Shown: positions 27,989 to 36,737 of the stretch, in pieces
Layout of the letters: each line of letters opens with the position of its first letter
How positions within the stretch are numbered: the first letter of the stretch is position 1
DNA from: Agrobacterium leguminum
Lineage (GTDB): Bacteria > Pseudomonadota > Alphaproteobacteria > Rhizobiales > Rhizobiaceae
Reading direction: 5' to 3'
NCBI RefSeq assembly: GCF_015704895.1
Contig: NZ_JADQWB010000002.1
Location: 186,001-250,000 of the forward strand
Length of the DNA stretch: 64,000 bases
Translations under genes and position numbers: made by a program
Notes under the pieces: model-generated
Databases searched by the model: none
What the model was told of the DNA's origin: nothing
The model's input: the letters and a program-made list of their open reading frames with translations, nothing else

Positions 27989-28062
27989 TGGAGCGGGTGA
28001 AGGGAATCGAACCCTCGTATTCAGCTTGGGAAGCTGCTGCTCTACCATTGAGCTACACCCGC
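27989..28062 (-). tRNA. tRNA-Gly (anticodon CCC)
   Basis: The minus strand folds as a 74-nt cloverleaf: acceptor GCGGGTG / CACCCGC, D-arm GCTC-AATGGTA-GAGC, anticodon loop TTCCCAA giving CCC, T-arm GAGGG-TTCGATT-CCCTT, discriminator T and encoded CCA. The outer anticodon-stem pair is G-A. It reads GGG codons. Its 3' end points toward the accessory TPS region, a common arrangement for island insertion at tRNA genes. Confidence 0.95.
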
Positions 28063-28117
28063 GCGCGCATAAGACATCGGATAGTTCGCAGCGGGTGTCA
28101 AGCACCCGCCGGGGTCG

Positions 28118-29224
28118 TTATTCGGCTCGAAAATGCTTGGAGAGCTTCAGCCCCTGCGCCTGATAATTGGAGCCGAGGCCGGTGCCATAGAGGCCTTCCG
28201 GTTTCTGCAACATGTGCTCGTAAACCAGCCGGCCGACGATCTGGCCGTGTTCGAGGATGAAGGGAACCTCGTGGCTGCGCACTTCGAGCACGGCGCGGCT
28301 GCCGGTGCCACCCGCCTGCGCATGGCCGAAGCCGGGATCGAAGAAGCCGGCGTAATGCACGCGGAATTCGCCCACCAATGGATCGAAGGGTGTCATTTCG
28401 GCCGCATAGAGCGGCGGAACGTGGACGGCTTCGCGCGAGACGAGAATATAGAATTCATCCGGGTCGAGGATCAGTTCGGCGCGGCCGCGCGCGTAGAGCG
28501 GCTCCCAGAAATCGAGAACGTCGTGCTGGGCTTTCTTGTCGACATCCACCACCGCCGTGTGATGTTTACCGCGATAACCGATCAGTCCGTTTTCGCCGAA
28601 ACCCTTGAGGTCGATCGAGAGCGCGATGCCGCCACCGGTCACGTTGGGCGTGTCGCTGGCAACCAGCGTTTCCGTCTCGTGCAGCTTCACAAGCTCGCTT
28701 TCGTTGAGCAGCGAATGGCCGATGCGGAAGCGGATCTGCGACAGGCGCGAGCCGCGTCGCACCACGATCGGGAAGGTGCGCGGGCTGATTTCCAGATAGA
28801 GCGGGCCGGCATAACCGGCCGGTATCTTGTCGAATTCCTGCGCGCTGTCAGTCATGACGCGGGTGAAGATATCGAGACGGCCGGTCGAGCTTTTCGGATT
28901 GGCCGAGGCCGACATGTCCGCCGGCAGCGCAAGGCTTTCCATCAAGGGAACGATATAGACACAACCGGTTTCCAGCACCGCGCCCTGGGTAAGGTCGATC
29001 TCGTGCAGGCTGAGACGATTGAGCTTGTCGATGACGCGGTTTCCGGGGCCGGGCATGAAACTGGCGCGCACGCGATAGGCCTTCGAGCCGAGCCTGAGAT
29101 CGAGGCTGGCGGGCTGCACCTGATCAGCATCTAGATCGGCCTCGCTCTTCAGCTTGCCGCCGGCAAACAGCGCCTTGATTGCGCCATCCGCCAAAATGCC
29201 CGTGGTTCTCGTCATGGTCATCAT
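28118..29224 (-). CDS. dcd: dCTP deaminase (long form)
   Basis: 368 residues, roughly twice the size of E. coli Dcd, with two tandem dUTPase-like halves as in alphaproteobacterial enzymes. First half: QPASLDLRLGSKAYRVRASFMPG and SSTGRLDIFTRVMTD; second half: FRVHYAGFFDPGFGHA and SRAVLEVRSHEVPFILEHGQIVGRLVYEHM. It deaminates dCTP to dUTP for thymidylate synthesis. AAGGA lies just upstream of the ATG cluster at 29224/29221. It is divergent from the SAM-II/metZ unit, sharing a 186-bp intergenic region. Confidence 0.93.
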   Translation of the reverse strand: MMTMTRTTGILADGAIKALFAGGKLKSEADLDADQVQPASLDLRLGSKAYRVRASFMPGPGNRVIDKLNRLSLHEIDLTQGAVLETGCVYIVPLMESLALPADMSASANPKSSTGRLDIFTRVMTDSAQEFDKIPAGYAGPLYLEISPRTFPIVVRRGSRLSQIRFRIGHSLLNESELVKLHETETLVASDTPNVTGGGIALSIDLKGFGENGLIGYRGKHHTAVVDVDKKAQHDVLDFWEPLYARGRAELILDPDEFYILVSREAVHVPPLYAAEMTPFDPLVGEFRVHYAGFFDPGFGHAQAGGTGSRAVLEVRSHEVPFILEHGQIVGRLVYEHMLQKPEGLYGTGLGSNYQAQGLKLSKHFRAE

Positions 29225-29258
29225 TCCTTTTTACGGCGACAAAACCAAAAGGAAAGCA

Positions 29259-29287
29259 TTGACGCAAGCCGGTAACGGCAGTATGGC
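29259..29287 (+). promoter_or_regulatory. Probable sigma-70 promoter of metZ
   Basis: TTGACG (29259-29264) and TATGGC (29282-29287) are spaced by 17 bp, which would start transcription around 29294, immediately before the SAM-II aptamer. Confidence 0.6.
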
Positions 29288-29295
29288 AAGCTTAT

Positions 29296-29352
29296 CCCGT
29301 GGTGATTTGGCCGGTCGGCTTGCAGCCACGTTAAACAAGTGGCTAAAAAGAC
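29296..29352 (+). ncRNA. SAM-II riboswitch (metA element)
   Basis: The stretch contains the conserved SAM-II elements CCCGTGGTGATTTGG, CTTGCAGCCACG, TTAAACAAGTGGCTAA and AAAG in the right order: CGTGG pairs with CCACG, and the later GTGGC can pair to form the pseudoknot with GCCAC. SAM-II is a compact alphaproteobacterial aptamer found before met genes, including in Agrobacterium. It ends 58 bp before the metZ start, so S-adenosylmethionine should repress metZ. Confidence 0.93.
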
Positions 29353-29363
29353 CGGGTGCTAGG

Positions 29364-29393
29364 AACCGGTCTGCTTTTGCGGCCGGTTTTTTT
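29364..29393 (+). terminator. Terminator-like hairpin between SAM-II aptamer and metZ
   Basis: AACCGG (29364-29369) pairs with CCGGTT (29383-29388), and a T-run through 29393 follows. An upstream ACCGGG (29351-29356) in the aptamer tail could compete for the same bases. This fits transcriptional attenuation coupled to the riboswitch, although SAM-II is usually considered translational. Confidence 0.55.
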
Positions 29394-29410
29394 GTTTTGA
29401 AGGTGATCAC

Positions 29411-30595
29411 ATGAGCAATAAATGGCGCCCGGCAACCCAGCTCGTTCACGGCGGTACGCTACGCTCCCCTTACGGTGAAACGTCGGAAGCGATCTATCTG
29501 ACCCAGGGTTTCGTCTATGAAAACTCCGAAGCCGCCGAAGCGCGCTTCAAGGGTGAAACGGATGGGTTCATCTACGCCCGCTATGCGAGCCCGACCAATG
29601 ACATGTTCGAAAAACGCATGTGCCTGCTGGAAGGCGCCGAAGACGCCCGCGCACTTGCCTCCGGCATGGCCGCCGTCACCGCCGCCATCATGTGCCAGCT
29701 GCGCGCCGGCGACCATATCGTTGCGGCCCGCGCCCTCTTCGGCTCCTGCCGCTGGGTGGTCGAAACGCTTGCGCCGAAATACGGCATCGAATGCACGCTG
29801 ATCGACGGACGCGATCTCGGCAACTGGGAAAAGGCGATCCAACCGAACACCAAGCTGTTCTTCCTCGAAAGCCCGACCAATCCGACGCTTGAAATCATCG
29901 ATATTGCCGGCGTGGCAAAGCTCGCCAACCAGATCGGTGCGAAGGTGGTTGTCGACAACGTCTTTGCCACACCGCTTTTCCAGAAGCCGCTCGAACTCGG
30001 CGCGCATATCGTCGTCTATTCGGCCACCAAGCATATTGACGGCCAGGGCCGCTGCCTTGGCGGCGTGATCCTTTCCGACAAGAAGTGGATCGAGGAAGAG
30101 CTGCAGGATTATTTCCGCCATACCGGCCCGGCCATGTCGCCTTTCAATGCCTGGACGCTTCTGAAAGGCATCGAGACCCTGCCGCTGCGCGTCAAACAGC
30201 AGACGGCCAATGCCGGCAAAATCGCCGATTTTCTCGCCGATAGCGGCAAGGTCGCCAAGGTCATTTATCCCGGCCGCGCCGATCACCCGCAGGCCGATAT
30301 CATCGCGCGGCAGATGTCCGGCGGCTCGACGCTTGTGGCTTTCGAACTGAAGGGCGGCAAGGAAGCGGCCTTCAAGCTGCAGAACGCGCTTGAGATCGTG
30401 AAGATTTCCAACAATCTCGGCGACGCCAAGAGCCTCATCACCCACCCCGGCACGACGACGCACAAGAACCTCACCGACGAGGCGCGTGCCGAACTCGGCA
30501 TTTCCGGCGGCACCCTGCGCCTTTCCTGCGGCATCGAGGATACCGACGATCTGCTGGAGGATCTGGCGAAGGGTCTGGCGGCCGTTTCGGCCTGA
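29411..30595 (+). CDS. metZ: O-succinylhomoserine sulfhydrylase
   Basis: 394 residues of the Cys/Met metabolism PLP family. The PLP lysine lies in VYSATKHIDGQGRCLGGV; the substrate/PLP segments RYASPTNDMFEKRM, LASGMAAVTAAIMCQL and FFLESPTNPTLEIIDI are present. It forms homocysteine directly from O-succinylhomoserine and sulfide in methionine synthesis. Alphaproteobacterial metZ with an upstream SAM-II riboswitch is a known combination, which supports metZ over cystathionine gamma-synthase. GAAGGTG precedes the ATG. Confidence 0.94.
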   Translation: MSNKWRPATQLVHGGTLRSPYGETSEAIYLTQGFVYENSEAAEARFKGETDGFIYARYASPTNDMFEKRMCLLEGAEDARALASGMAAVTAAIMCQLRAGDHIVAARALFGSCRWVVETLAPKYGIECTLIDGRDLGNWEKAIQPNTKLFFLESPTNPTLEIIDIAGVAKLANQIGAKVVVDNVFATPLFQKPLELGAHIVVYSATKHIDGQGRCLGGVILSDKKWIEEELQDYFRHTGPAMSPFNAWTLLKGIETLPLRVKQQTANAGKIADFLADSGKVAKVIYPGRADHPQADIIARQMSGGSTLVAFELKGGKEAAFKLQNALEIVKISNNLGDAKSLITHPGTTTHKNLTDEARAELGISGGTLRLSCGIEDTDDLLEDLAKGLAAVSA

Positions 30596-30828
30596 AAATT
30601 CAATCCGCAAATCGCCATGGCCTGACCGCGTGTCGGGCCATGGTTCGCCTGTCCGGTCCGAAAAGACCGCATCAGGCAACCAATATTTACCTTTACCGTT
30701 ATCCCTAACGGTGGAAAACAGCGCAACAGGAGACGCCTCCTGCCCGTCAAGTCATTCATTTTCTTGACGATAGCCAGAGCCTATAGTGTAGGATGCGGCG
30801 GCAGGCATAATATCGAGGTGTGGCGCGT

Positions 30829-31221
30829 ATGTATCGTGCTCTGACAAGGGATATCGAGGTAACGGTCGATCCGTATTATCTCGAGGAACAATCCGACCCG
30901 GATGACGATCGTTACGTCTGGGGCTACAAAGTCGTGATCGCGAACAATTCCGATATCCCGGTTACCCTCGTCAATCGCTATTGGCACATCACCGATCAGA
31001 ACGGGCAGGTGGATGAGGTCTATGGGCCGGGCGTCGTGGGTGAGAAGCCGCATCTGAAACCGGGCGACAGCTACGAATATTCCTCCGGCTGCCCGCTGGA
31101 CACACCTTCCGGCCTGATGTTCGGCCATTATGAAATGGAAACGGAAAATGGCGAGGTGTTCAACGTCACCATACCCGCCTTTTCGCTGGATTCACCCGGC
31201 CTGATGCGGGTCCTGAACTGA
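30829..31221 (+). CDS. apaG: ApaG (DUF525) protein
   Basis: 130 residues with the ApaG fibronectin-III-like pattern: [67 protein letters not shown] (with D in place of the first E) and [19 protein letters not shown]. ApaG is linked to protein interaction and ion effects, with no agreed enzymatic role. The start ATG 30829 has GAGG about 10 nt upstream; the GTG at 30820 is too close to it. Confidence 0.93.
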   Translation: MYRALTRDIEVTVDPYYLEEQSDPDDDRYVWGYKVVIANNSDIPVTLVNRYWHITDQNGQVDEVYGPGVVGEKPHLKPGDSYEYSSGCPLDTPSGLMFGHYEMETENGEVFNVTIPAFSLDSPGLMRVLN

Positions 31222-31239
31222 CATTCACCCGGCAATGAA

Positions 31240-31267
31240 AAAGCCGCGCCCTTCAGGACGCGGCTTT
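31240..31267. terminator. Bidirectional terminator between apaG and hslO
   Basis: AAAGCCGCG (31240-31248) and CGCGGCTTT (31259-31267) form a 9-bp stem with A/T tracts on both sides, serving the converging apaG and hslO genes. Confidence 0.85.
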
Positions 31268-31270
31268 CAT

Positions 31271-32260
31271 TCAGGCATTCTCAAATTCGCTGACATCGTA
31301 GCGATAGGTCGTGGAGCAGAACTCGCAGGTCACGGCAATGGCGCCGTCTTCCTCGCTCGCCTCGATCTCCTCGGCGGTGAAGCCGGACAGCACGCCCTTG
31401 ATCTTGTCCCGCGAGCAGCTGCAACGGTCGAAAACCGCCTGCGGATCATAGATGCGCACACCGCTCTCATGGAAAAGCCGGAAGAGAAGGCGTTCCACCG
31501 GCACCTGCGGATCGGTCAACTCGTCGGTATCCACGGTGTTCAGCAGCGTTACCGCTTCGGTCCAGGCATCGTCTTCCTGCACCTCGTGACCGCCCTCATC
31601 GCCATCGCCGCCATGCAGGTCGCGCATACGCAGCCGCTCAGGCGCCTGCGGCAGGAACTGCGCTATAACGCCGCCCGCACGCCAGCCATGGCGCGGCTTG
31701 CCTTCGCCATCACGGTCGAAGAACTCGGCAACGCCCAGCCGCACGCGGGTGGGCAGCTGTTCCGACTGGCGGAAATAAACCCCGGCAATGTCTTCCAGCG
31801 AGGAGCCATCGAGCGGCACTATACCCTGATAAGGCTGCATGCCCGCACCCTGATCGATTGTAAAGGCCAGAATGCCGTTGCCGAGCAATTGCTCCGGCGA
31901 CGTCGCCCCGGCCGCAATCGCCTCCGCCAGCCGCTCCTCATCGAAACGGGCATAAGCGCGCATGCTTTCCGGCGCGGTGAAATCCGCAACCAGCAGGTCG
32001 ACCGGGCCGTCACCCTTGGTCTGGACGGTCAGCTTGCCGGAAAACTTGAGCGACGTGCCGATCAGCGCCGTCAGAACGGTCGCTTCCGCCAGCAGGCGGG
32101 CGACCGCCGGGGGATAGTCGTGCCGTTCGAGAATGGCATTCAGCAGCGGACCCACCTGCACGGCGCGACCGCGCACATCCAGACCTTCGACCTGAAAGGG
32201 CACAACCTTGTCGTCGCCAGCAAAATCGAGATCGTCCAGTTCAACCGTTACATCTGCCAT
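31271..32260 (-). CDS. hslO: Hsp33 redox-regulated chaperonin
   Basis: 329 residues. The C-terminal zinc switch is intact: FDRCSCSRDKIKG and VTCEFCSTTYRYD provide the four cysteines (CxC and CxxC) that oxidise to activate the chaperone. The N-terminal domain (LLNAILERHDYPPAVARLLAEA, LTVQTKGDGPVDLLVADF) is typical. It protects proteins against oxidative unfolding in the cytoplasm. It is transcribed with argD-argF on the minus strand but separated from argF by 240 bp. Confidence 0.95.
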   Translation of the reverse strand: MADVTVELDDLDFAGDDKVVPFQVEGLDVRGRAVQVGPLLNAILERHDYPPAVARLLAEATVLTALIGTSLKFSGKLTVQTKGDGPVDLLVADFTAPESMRAYARFDEERLAEAIAAGATSPEQLLGNGILAFTIDQGAGMQPYQGIVPLDGSSLEDIAGVYFRQSEQLPTRVRLGVAEFFDRDGEGKPRHGWRAGGVIAQFLPQAPERLRMRDLHGGDGDEGGHEVQEDDAWTEAVTLLNTVDTDELTDPQVPVERLLFRLFHESGVRIYDPQAVFDRCSCSRDKIKGVLSGFTAEEIEASEEDGAIAVTCEFCSTTYRYDVSEFENA

Positions 32261-32502
32261 GTCATACTCCCTGGCGCAGCCGTGGCGCCGCTACCGTCCA
32301 AAAGTCCGGCTTTTAAAATGTGCTTTTTTCGCTTGTCGCACAGAGACCCTGGAAGAGAAACCGCTTCCGGGGAAAAACGTGCAAATCGTGATGATGGCCC
32401 GCCAGCAAAACCGACGAGCCTCTTCGAAGTCCCACAGATGGTAATCTATGCGGTCAAGTTCAAGCACCCGGCGTGACGCGTGTCAGGCCGGGCGATTGCT
32501 CA

Positions 32503-33435
32503 TCAGATGACGCCCATGCACCATGCGATGATGGACTTCTGCGCGTGGAGGCGGTTTTCCGCCTCGTCGAAGACGACGGATTGCGGACCGTCGATCACGG
32601 CATCCGTCACTTCCTCACCGCGATGGGCCGGCAGGCAATGCATGAACAGCGCGTCTTTTTCCGCCTTGGCCATCAGGGCGTCATTCACCTGATAGGGCTG
32701 GAAGATATTGTGGCCGCGCGCCTTGTGTTCCTGGTTCATGGACACCCAGGTATCGGTGACGACGCAATCAGCACCCGCAACGGCCTTGTCGGCGTCGTGG
32801 CACAGCATGATCTCGCCGCCATTGTTGCGCGCCCAGTTCAGGAACTTGTCATGCGGTTCGGAGCCCATCGGCACGGCCATCGTCATGCGGTAACCGAAAC
32901 GCGCCGAGCCCTCCACGAAGGAATGCAGGACGTTATTGCCGTCACCCGTCCAGGCAATGGTCTTGCCTTTGACCGGGCCGCGATGTTCCTCGAAGGTCAT
33001 GATATCCGCCATGATCTGGCAGGGATGCGTGTCATCCGTCAGGGCGTTGATGACCGGCACGGTCGCGTGTTCAGCAAGCTCCAGCAGGCGCGAATGATCC
33101 GTCGTGCGGATCATGATGGCGTCGACATAACGCGACAGCACCTTGGCCGTATCGCCGATCGTTTCGGCACGACCGAGCTGCATTTCCGTACCGGAGAGGA
33201 AAAGCGTCTCGCCGCCGAGCTGGCGCATGCCGACATCGAAGGAGACGCGGGTGCGGGTGGAAGGCTTTTCGAAGATCATTGCCAGCATCTTGCCGGCAAG
33301 CGGCTTTTCCGCCGTTCCGGCCTTGGTGGCGGCCTTGCGTGCGCGGGCATCGTCGAGAATTGCCCGCAGGTCCTGCGAGCTGACGGCCGACAGGTCGAGA
33401 AAATGTTTAGGTGAAGCCATTTCAAACTGTCCCAT
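32503..33435 (-). CDS. argF: Ornithine carbamoyltransferase
   Basis: 310 residues. Carbamoyl-phosphate binding [17 protein letters not shown], ornithine-side [15 protein letters not shown] and the catalytic [13 protein letters not shown] are all present. It makes citrulline from ornithine and carbamoyl phosphate in arginine synthesis. The start may be ATG 33435 (GAGG upstream) or ATG 33420 (MASPKHF...). It is 42 bp downstream of argD on the same strand, so argD-argF form an operon. Confidence 0.96.
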   Translation of the reverse strand: MGQFEMASPKHFLDLSAVSSQDLRAILDDARARKAATKAGTAEKPLAGKMLAMIFEKPSTRTRVSFDVGMRQLGGETLFLSGTEMQLGRAETIGDTAKVLSRYVDAIMIRTTDHSRLLELAEHATVPVINALTDDTHPCQIMADIMTFEEHRGPVKGKTIAWTGDGNNVLHSFVEGSARFGYRMTMAVPMGSEPHDKFLNWARNNGGEIMLCHDADKAVAGADCVVTDTWVSMNQEHKARGHNIFQPYQVNDALMAKAEKDALFMHCLPAHRGEEVTDAVIDGPQSVVFDEAENRLHAQKSIIAWCMGVI

Positions 33436-33477
33436 GCTCGCGAGCCTCGGGGAAGAGGCCCGCCCTTTATTGTTTCC

Positions 33478-34677
33478 TCAGGCGATTTTTGCCTGTTTCG
33501 CTGTCAGGGAAGCGGCGGCCGCTTCCACGCGTGACAGACCCTCGCGGGCCTCTTCCGCCGTGGTGACGAGCGGCGGCAGAAGACGGATGACGTTGTCGCC
33601 CGCCGGCACGCCCAGCAGATGCTCGGCGCGCATGGCCTGCAACAGCTCGCCCGATGGAACCTTGGCCTTGATGCCGAGAAGCAGGCCTTCGCCACGGATT
33701 TCCTCGATAACGTCAGGATAACGATCCTTCAGCGAAGCAAGGCCCTGGCGGAAGACCAGCGCGACATCACGCACCTTTTCCAGAAAGCCCTCGGAGAGGA
33801 CGACATCGAGCACGGCATTGCCGACAGCCATGGCCAGCGGGTTGCCGCCATAGGTGGTGCCATGCACGCCCGCCGTCATGCCGGAAGCGGCATCCGCCGT
33901 CGCAAGGCAGGCACCGAGCGGGAAACCGCCGCCGATCCCCTTGGCAACCGCCATGATATCCGGCGCAACGCCCGTCTGCTCATAGGCAAAGAGCTTGCCC
34001 GTACGGCCAACGCCGGTCTGGACCTCGTCGAAAATCAGCAGCATGCCATGCTCGTCGCAGAGCGACCGCAGCAGCTGCAGGAATTCCTTGGCTGGCGCGC
34101 GAATGCCGCCCTCACCCTGAATGGGCTCGATCAGAAGCGCGGCCGTCTCGGCCGTGATGGCGGCTTTCAGCGCATCGACGTCACCGAAGGGCACCTGGTC
34201 GAAACCTTCGACCTTGGGACCGAAACCTTCGAGATATTTCTGCTGGCCGCCGGCGGCAATCGTCGCCAGCGTGCGGCCATGGAAGGCGCCTTCGAAAGTG
34301 ATAATCCGGAACTTTTCCGGATGCCCCTTGGAATAATGATAACGGCGCGCGGTCTTGATCGCGCATTCCAGCGCTTCCGCGCCGGAATTGGTGAAGAAGA
34401 CCTTGTCTGCGAATGTCGCTTCCGTCAGGCGCTTTGCAAGCTTTTCCTGGCCCGGCACTTCATAAAGGTTCGAGACGTGCCAGACCTTCTCGGCCTGGGT
34501 CTTGATCGCCTCCACGAGGTGCGGATGGGCATGGCCCAGCGAGTTGACCGCGACGCCGGCCGCAAAATCCAGATATCGTTCGCCGCTTTCCGTGAACAGC
34601 CAGACGCCCTCGCCTCGCTCGAAGCGCAGGGGGGCTCTTGCAAACGTATCGAACAATGGCGCGGCGGCTTCGGCCAT
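33478..34677 (-). CDS. argD: Acetylornithine aminotransferase
   Basis: 399 residues of the class III aminotransferase family. Seen: [45 protein letters not shown] and the PLP lysine in [17 protein letters not shown]. It makes N-acetylornithine and may also serve as succinyldiaminopimelate aminotransferase. It is the first gene of the argD-argF unit. A hairpin with a T-run lies in its putative leader, and the 430-bp region upstream is shared with divergent gcrA. Confidence 0.95.
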   Translation of the reverse strand: MAEAAAPLFDTFARAPLRFERGEGVWLFTESGERYLDFAAGVAVNSLGHAHPHLVEAIKTQAEKVWHVSNLYEVPGQEKLAKRLTEATFADKVFFTNSGAEALECAIKTARRYHYSKGHPEKFRIITFEGAFHGRTLATIAAGGQQKYLEGFGPKVEGFDQVPFGDVDALKAAITAETAALLIEPIQGEGGIRAPAKEFLQLLRSLCDEHGMLLIFDEVQTGVGRTGKLFAYEQTGVAPDIMAVAKGIGGGFPLGACLATADAASGMTAGVHGTTYGGNPLAMAVGNAVLDVVLSEGFLEKVRDVALVFRQGLASLKDRYPDVIEEIRGEGLLLGIKAKVPSGELLQAMRAEHLLGVPAGDNVIRLLPPLVTTAEEAREGLSRVEAAAASLTAKQAKIA

Positions 34678-34755
34678 GGCTGTATCACTCCTTGCGCGGA
34701 TGCGCTGTCAGACGGTTGTCAATAGGCTTTCGGGGTTATCCCTTGCCTGAAAATC

Positions 34756-34778
34756 AAAAATGCCGCCTCGCGGCGGCA
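34756..34778 (-). terminator. Leader hairpin with U-run upstream of argD
   Basis: On the minus strand TGCCGCC (34778-34772) pairs with GGCGGCA (34767-34761) around a 4-nt loop, and TTTTT (34760-34756) follows directly. It lies about 80 bp before the argD start and just after a putative promoter, so it could attenuate argD transcription or end a very short RNA. Confidence 0.55.
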
Positions 34779-34783
34779 GGGGC

Positions 34784-34812
34784 ACTATTGTCACTTCGCC
34801 TGCCGATGTCAA
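34784..34812 (-). promoter_or_regulatory. Probable argD promoter
   Basis: On the minus strand TTGACA (34812-34807) is followed after 17 bp by AATAGT (34789-34784), a perfect -35 and a moderate -10. Transcription would start near 34778, at the leader hairpin. Confidence 0.5.
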
Positions 34813-34886
34813 CAAAAGTCCGCGTTTCTCGGGCTTCTCAAGCCCTAGTAGGTAGCGGCGGACGAGGCCCAAGGTGTTGCCTTTCA

Positions 34887-35075
34887 GACTCAACTCGCCA
34901 GCAAGTTGGGGAAAACCGGAAAATCGATTCGAGATGATTCCTGCGACTCTTGCCACGGAGTCTGCGTGGCACTAGGTTAATCGCTAATTACTAGACTGCA
35001 TTGCGGCGGAACTAGTCACCAAAAATCAGGCAGAAACCACGCTCGCGGCACGCCCGCGAGGCGGAGAGGGATTCT
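34887..35075. promoter_or_regulatory. GANTC methylation-site cluster upstream of gcrA
   Basis: Six GANTC sites lie within 189 bp: 34887, 34926, 34936, 34945, 34958 and 35071 (first base of each); four fall inside 37 bp. GANTC is the target of the cell-cycle methylase CcrM, and GcrA acts at promoters bearing methylated GANTC. The density directly upstream of gcrA suggests methylation-sensitive autoregulation. Confidence 0.65.
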
Positions 35076-35108
35076 GCCGACATTATACGCGACGAGCGGA
35101 GAAGCGGC

Positions 35109-35642
35109 ATGAACTGGACAGACGAACGGGTCGAAAAACTCAAGAAATTGTGGTCCGAGGGGCTTAGCGCCAGCCAGATAGCAGCACAGCTGGGCGGCGT
35201 GAGCCGCAATGCCGTCATCGGCAAGGTCCATCGCCTCAACCTGCCGGGACGCGTGAAGGCCGGCGGCCCGGTTACTTCGGCGCGTTCCGCGCCCAAGCGC
35301 ACCGCTGCCCCTGCCCCGCGCGCGACGAGTTTCGCGACCCGCGTCAGCGCAGCACCTGCACGCGCCTTGAACCGTTCGAGCGCGGCAACCGCGCTGCACG
35401 AGGAGATCGATATCGAGACCGCCGAAGTTCTCGATTACGTTCCCTCCAAAAATGTCGTTACACCGATTTCCCGCCGCCTGACGCTGACGGAACTGACGGA
35501 GCGCACCTGCAAGTGGCCGGTCGGCGATCCGCTGAAGGATGATTTCCATTTCTGCGGTTGTGAAGCGCTGGAATCTTCGCCCTATTGCAAGTTCCATGCA
35601 AAGCTCGCCTACCAGCCGGTAAGCGAGCGTCGTAAAGCTTGA
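35109..35642 (+). CDS. gcrA: GcrA cell-cycle regulator
   Basis: 177 residues. The N-terminal GcrA DNA-binding domain reads MNWTDERVEKLKKLWSEGL, SASQIAAQLGGVSRNAVIGK, VHRLNLPGR. A low-complexity Ala/Pro/Arg linker follows, and the conserved C-terminal sigma-70-binding part is CKWPVGDPLKDDFHFCGC with SPYCKFHAKLAYQ. It co-activates sigma-70 promoters carrying CcrM-methylated GANTC. The gene ends with a strong UUCG-loop terminator. Confidence 0.96.
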   Translation: MNWTDERVEKLKKLWSEGLSASQIAAQLGGVSRNAVIGKVHRLNLPGRVKAGGPVTSARSAPKRTAAPAPRATSFATRVSAAPARALNRSSAATALHEEIDIETAEVLDYVPSKNVVTPISRRLTLTELTERTCKWPVGDPLKDDFHFCGCEALESSPYCKFHAKLAYQPVSERRKA

Positions 35643-35674
35643 GTGTTGCGGCACGCATTCGACACTCAAAAACT

Positions 35675-35698
35675 ACGGGCCTTCGGGCCCGTTTTTTT
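35675..35698 (+). terminator. gcrA terminator
   Basis: ACGGGCC-TTCG-GGCCCGT (35675-35692), a 7-bp stem with a UUCG tetraloop, is followed by a run of T to 35698. Confidence 0.92.
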
Positions 35699-35944
35699 AT
35701 GGGGGAATCCAAAGTGGTTCAGACGCGGAGCCCGCGTTGTTTAAGAGGCGCTCCCCATCCCTGTTCTTGCGCATTCTCCGGATGTAAAACCGCGATGCGC
35801 CCTTGCGGCAAATGCTCTGAATTTGTCGGCGACGTGCCGCGCCCTTTCTCCTGTCAGGGTTTCACCGCGCAATCAGGCTTTCAGCAGACCGTCTGTCACC
35901 TTCAAAAGAACAAGGATACGCGTTTGCGGAAGGTTCAAAATCGA

Positions 35945-35975
35945 AAGGCCCGACACCGTTCCGGTATCGGGCCTT
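35945..35975 (-). terminator. Hairpin downstream of phoB
   Basis: AAGGCCCGA (35945-35953) pairs with TCGGGCCTT (35967-35975), with further inner ACCG/CGGT pairing. The minus strand continues TCGATTTT, a broken T-run, about 50 bp after the phoB stop. It probably ends the pho operon transcript. Confidence 0.65.
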
Positions 35976-36023
35976 CTGATTTTGGGGAATTTATCCCAGG
36001 TGAAACCATAGGTTTCGGTTTTC

Positions 36024-36707
36024 TCAGGCTTCCATTGAATATCCGGCGCCGCGCACGGTGCGGATGACATCCTGCATATGCGAAAAATTGAGCGCCTTGC
36101 GCAGACGTCCGACATGCACGTCGACGGTGCGCTCATCCACATAGATATCGTGACCCCAGACGCCATCCAGCAATTGCGAGCGGGAAAACACCCGGCCGGG
36201 AGAGGTCATCAGGAATTCCAGCAGGCGGAACTCCGTCGGGCCGAGGCGCACTTCGCGGCTCTTGCGGTGAACGCGATGGGTCTCGCGATCCAGTTCGATA
36301 TCCCCGCATTTCAGCACCGAAGACAAAACCTCGGGGCGGGCGCGGCGCAGCATCGCCTTGACGCGGGCCATGAGTTCCGGTGTCGAGAACGGCTTGACGA
36401 CATAATCGTCGGCGCCGGTGGCAAGACCGCGAACCCTTTCGCTTTCCTCGCCGCGCGCCGTCAGCATGATGATGGGCAGGCGCTCGGTTTCCGGCCGCAT
36501 CCTGAGCCGACGGCACAGTTCGATACCGGAAACGCCGGGAAGCATCCAATCCAGGATAAGAAGGTCCGGAATACGTTCCTGCAGCCTGATTTCTGCCTCG
36601 TCTCCACGGGGTATCGTGTCGACGTCATATCCCTCAGCCTCGAGATTGTAACGAAGCAGGACGCTCAGCGCTTCCTCGTCTTCCACAACTGCAATCTTGG
36701 GCACCAT
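36024..36707 (-). CDS. phoB: Phosphate regulon response regulator PhoB
   Basis: 227 residues. Receiver domain with Glu9-Asp10, phospho-Asp53 (LILDWMLPG), Thr in LTARGEE and Lys in YVVKPFS; OmpR-type winged helix with GPTEFRLLEFLMTSPGRVFSRSQLLDGVWG and ERTVDVHVGRLRKAL. It activates pho genes under phosphate limitation by binding PHO boxes. It is the last gene of the pst-phoU-phoB unit, 30 bp after phoU. Confidence 0.96.
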   Translation of the reverse strand: MVPKIAVVEDEEALSVLLRYNLEAEGYDVDTIPRGDEAEIRLQERIPDLLILDWMLPGVSGIELCRRLRMRPETERLPIIMLTARGEESERVRGLATGADDYVVKPFSTPELMARVKAMLRRARPEVLSSVLKCGDIELDRETHRVHRKSREVRLGPTEFRLLEFLMTSPGRVFSRSQLLDGVWGHDIYVDERTVDVHVGRLRKALNFSHMQDVIRTVRGAGYSMEA

Positions 36708-36737
36708 ATACTAACTCCGCAAGCCGCTGCCTGTCTG

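Noticed and set aside
27960-28105. Frames overlapping the tRNA-Gly gene
   Set aside because: They are translations of tRNA and its flanks on either strand.
30613-30645. Hairpin CCATGGCC...GGCCATGG after metZ
   Set aside because: The stem is real but no T-run follows, so it was not listed as a terminator.
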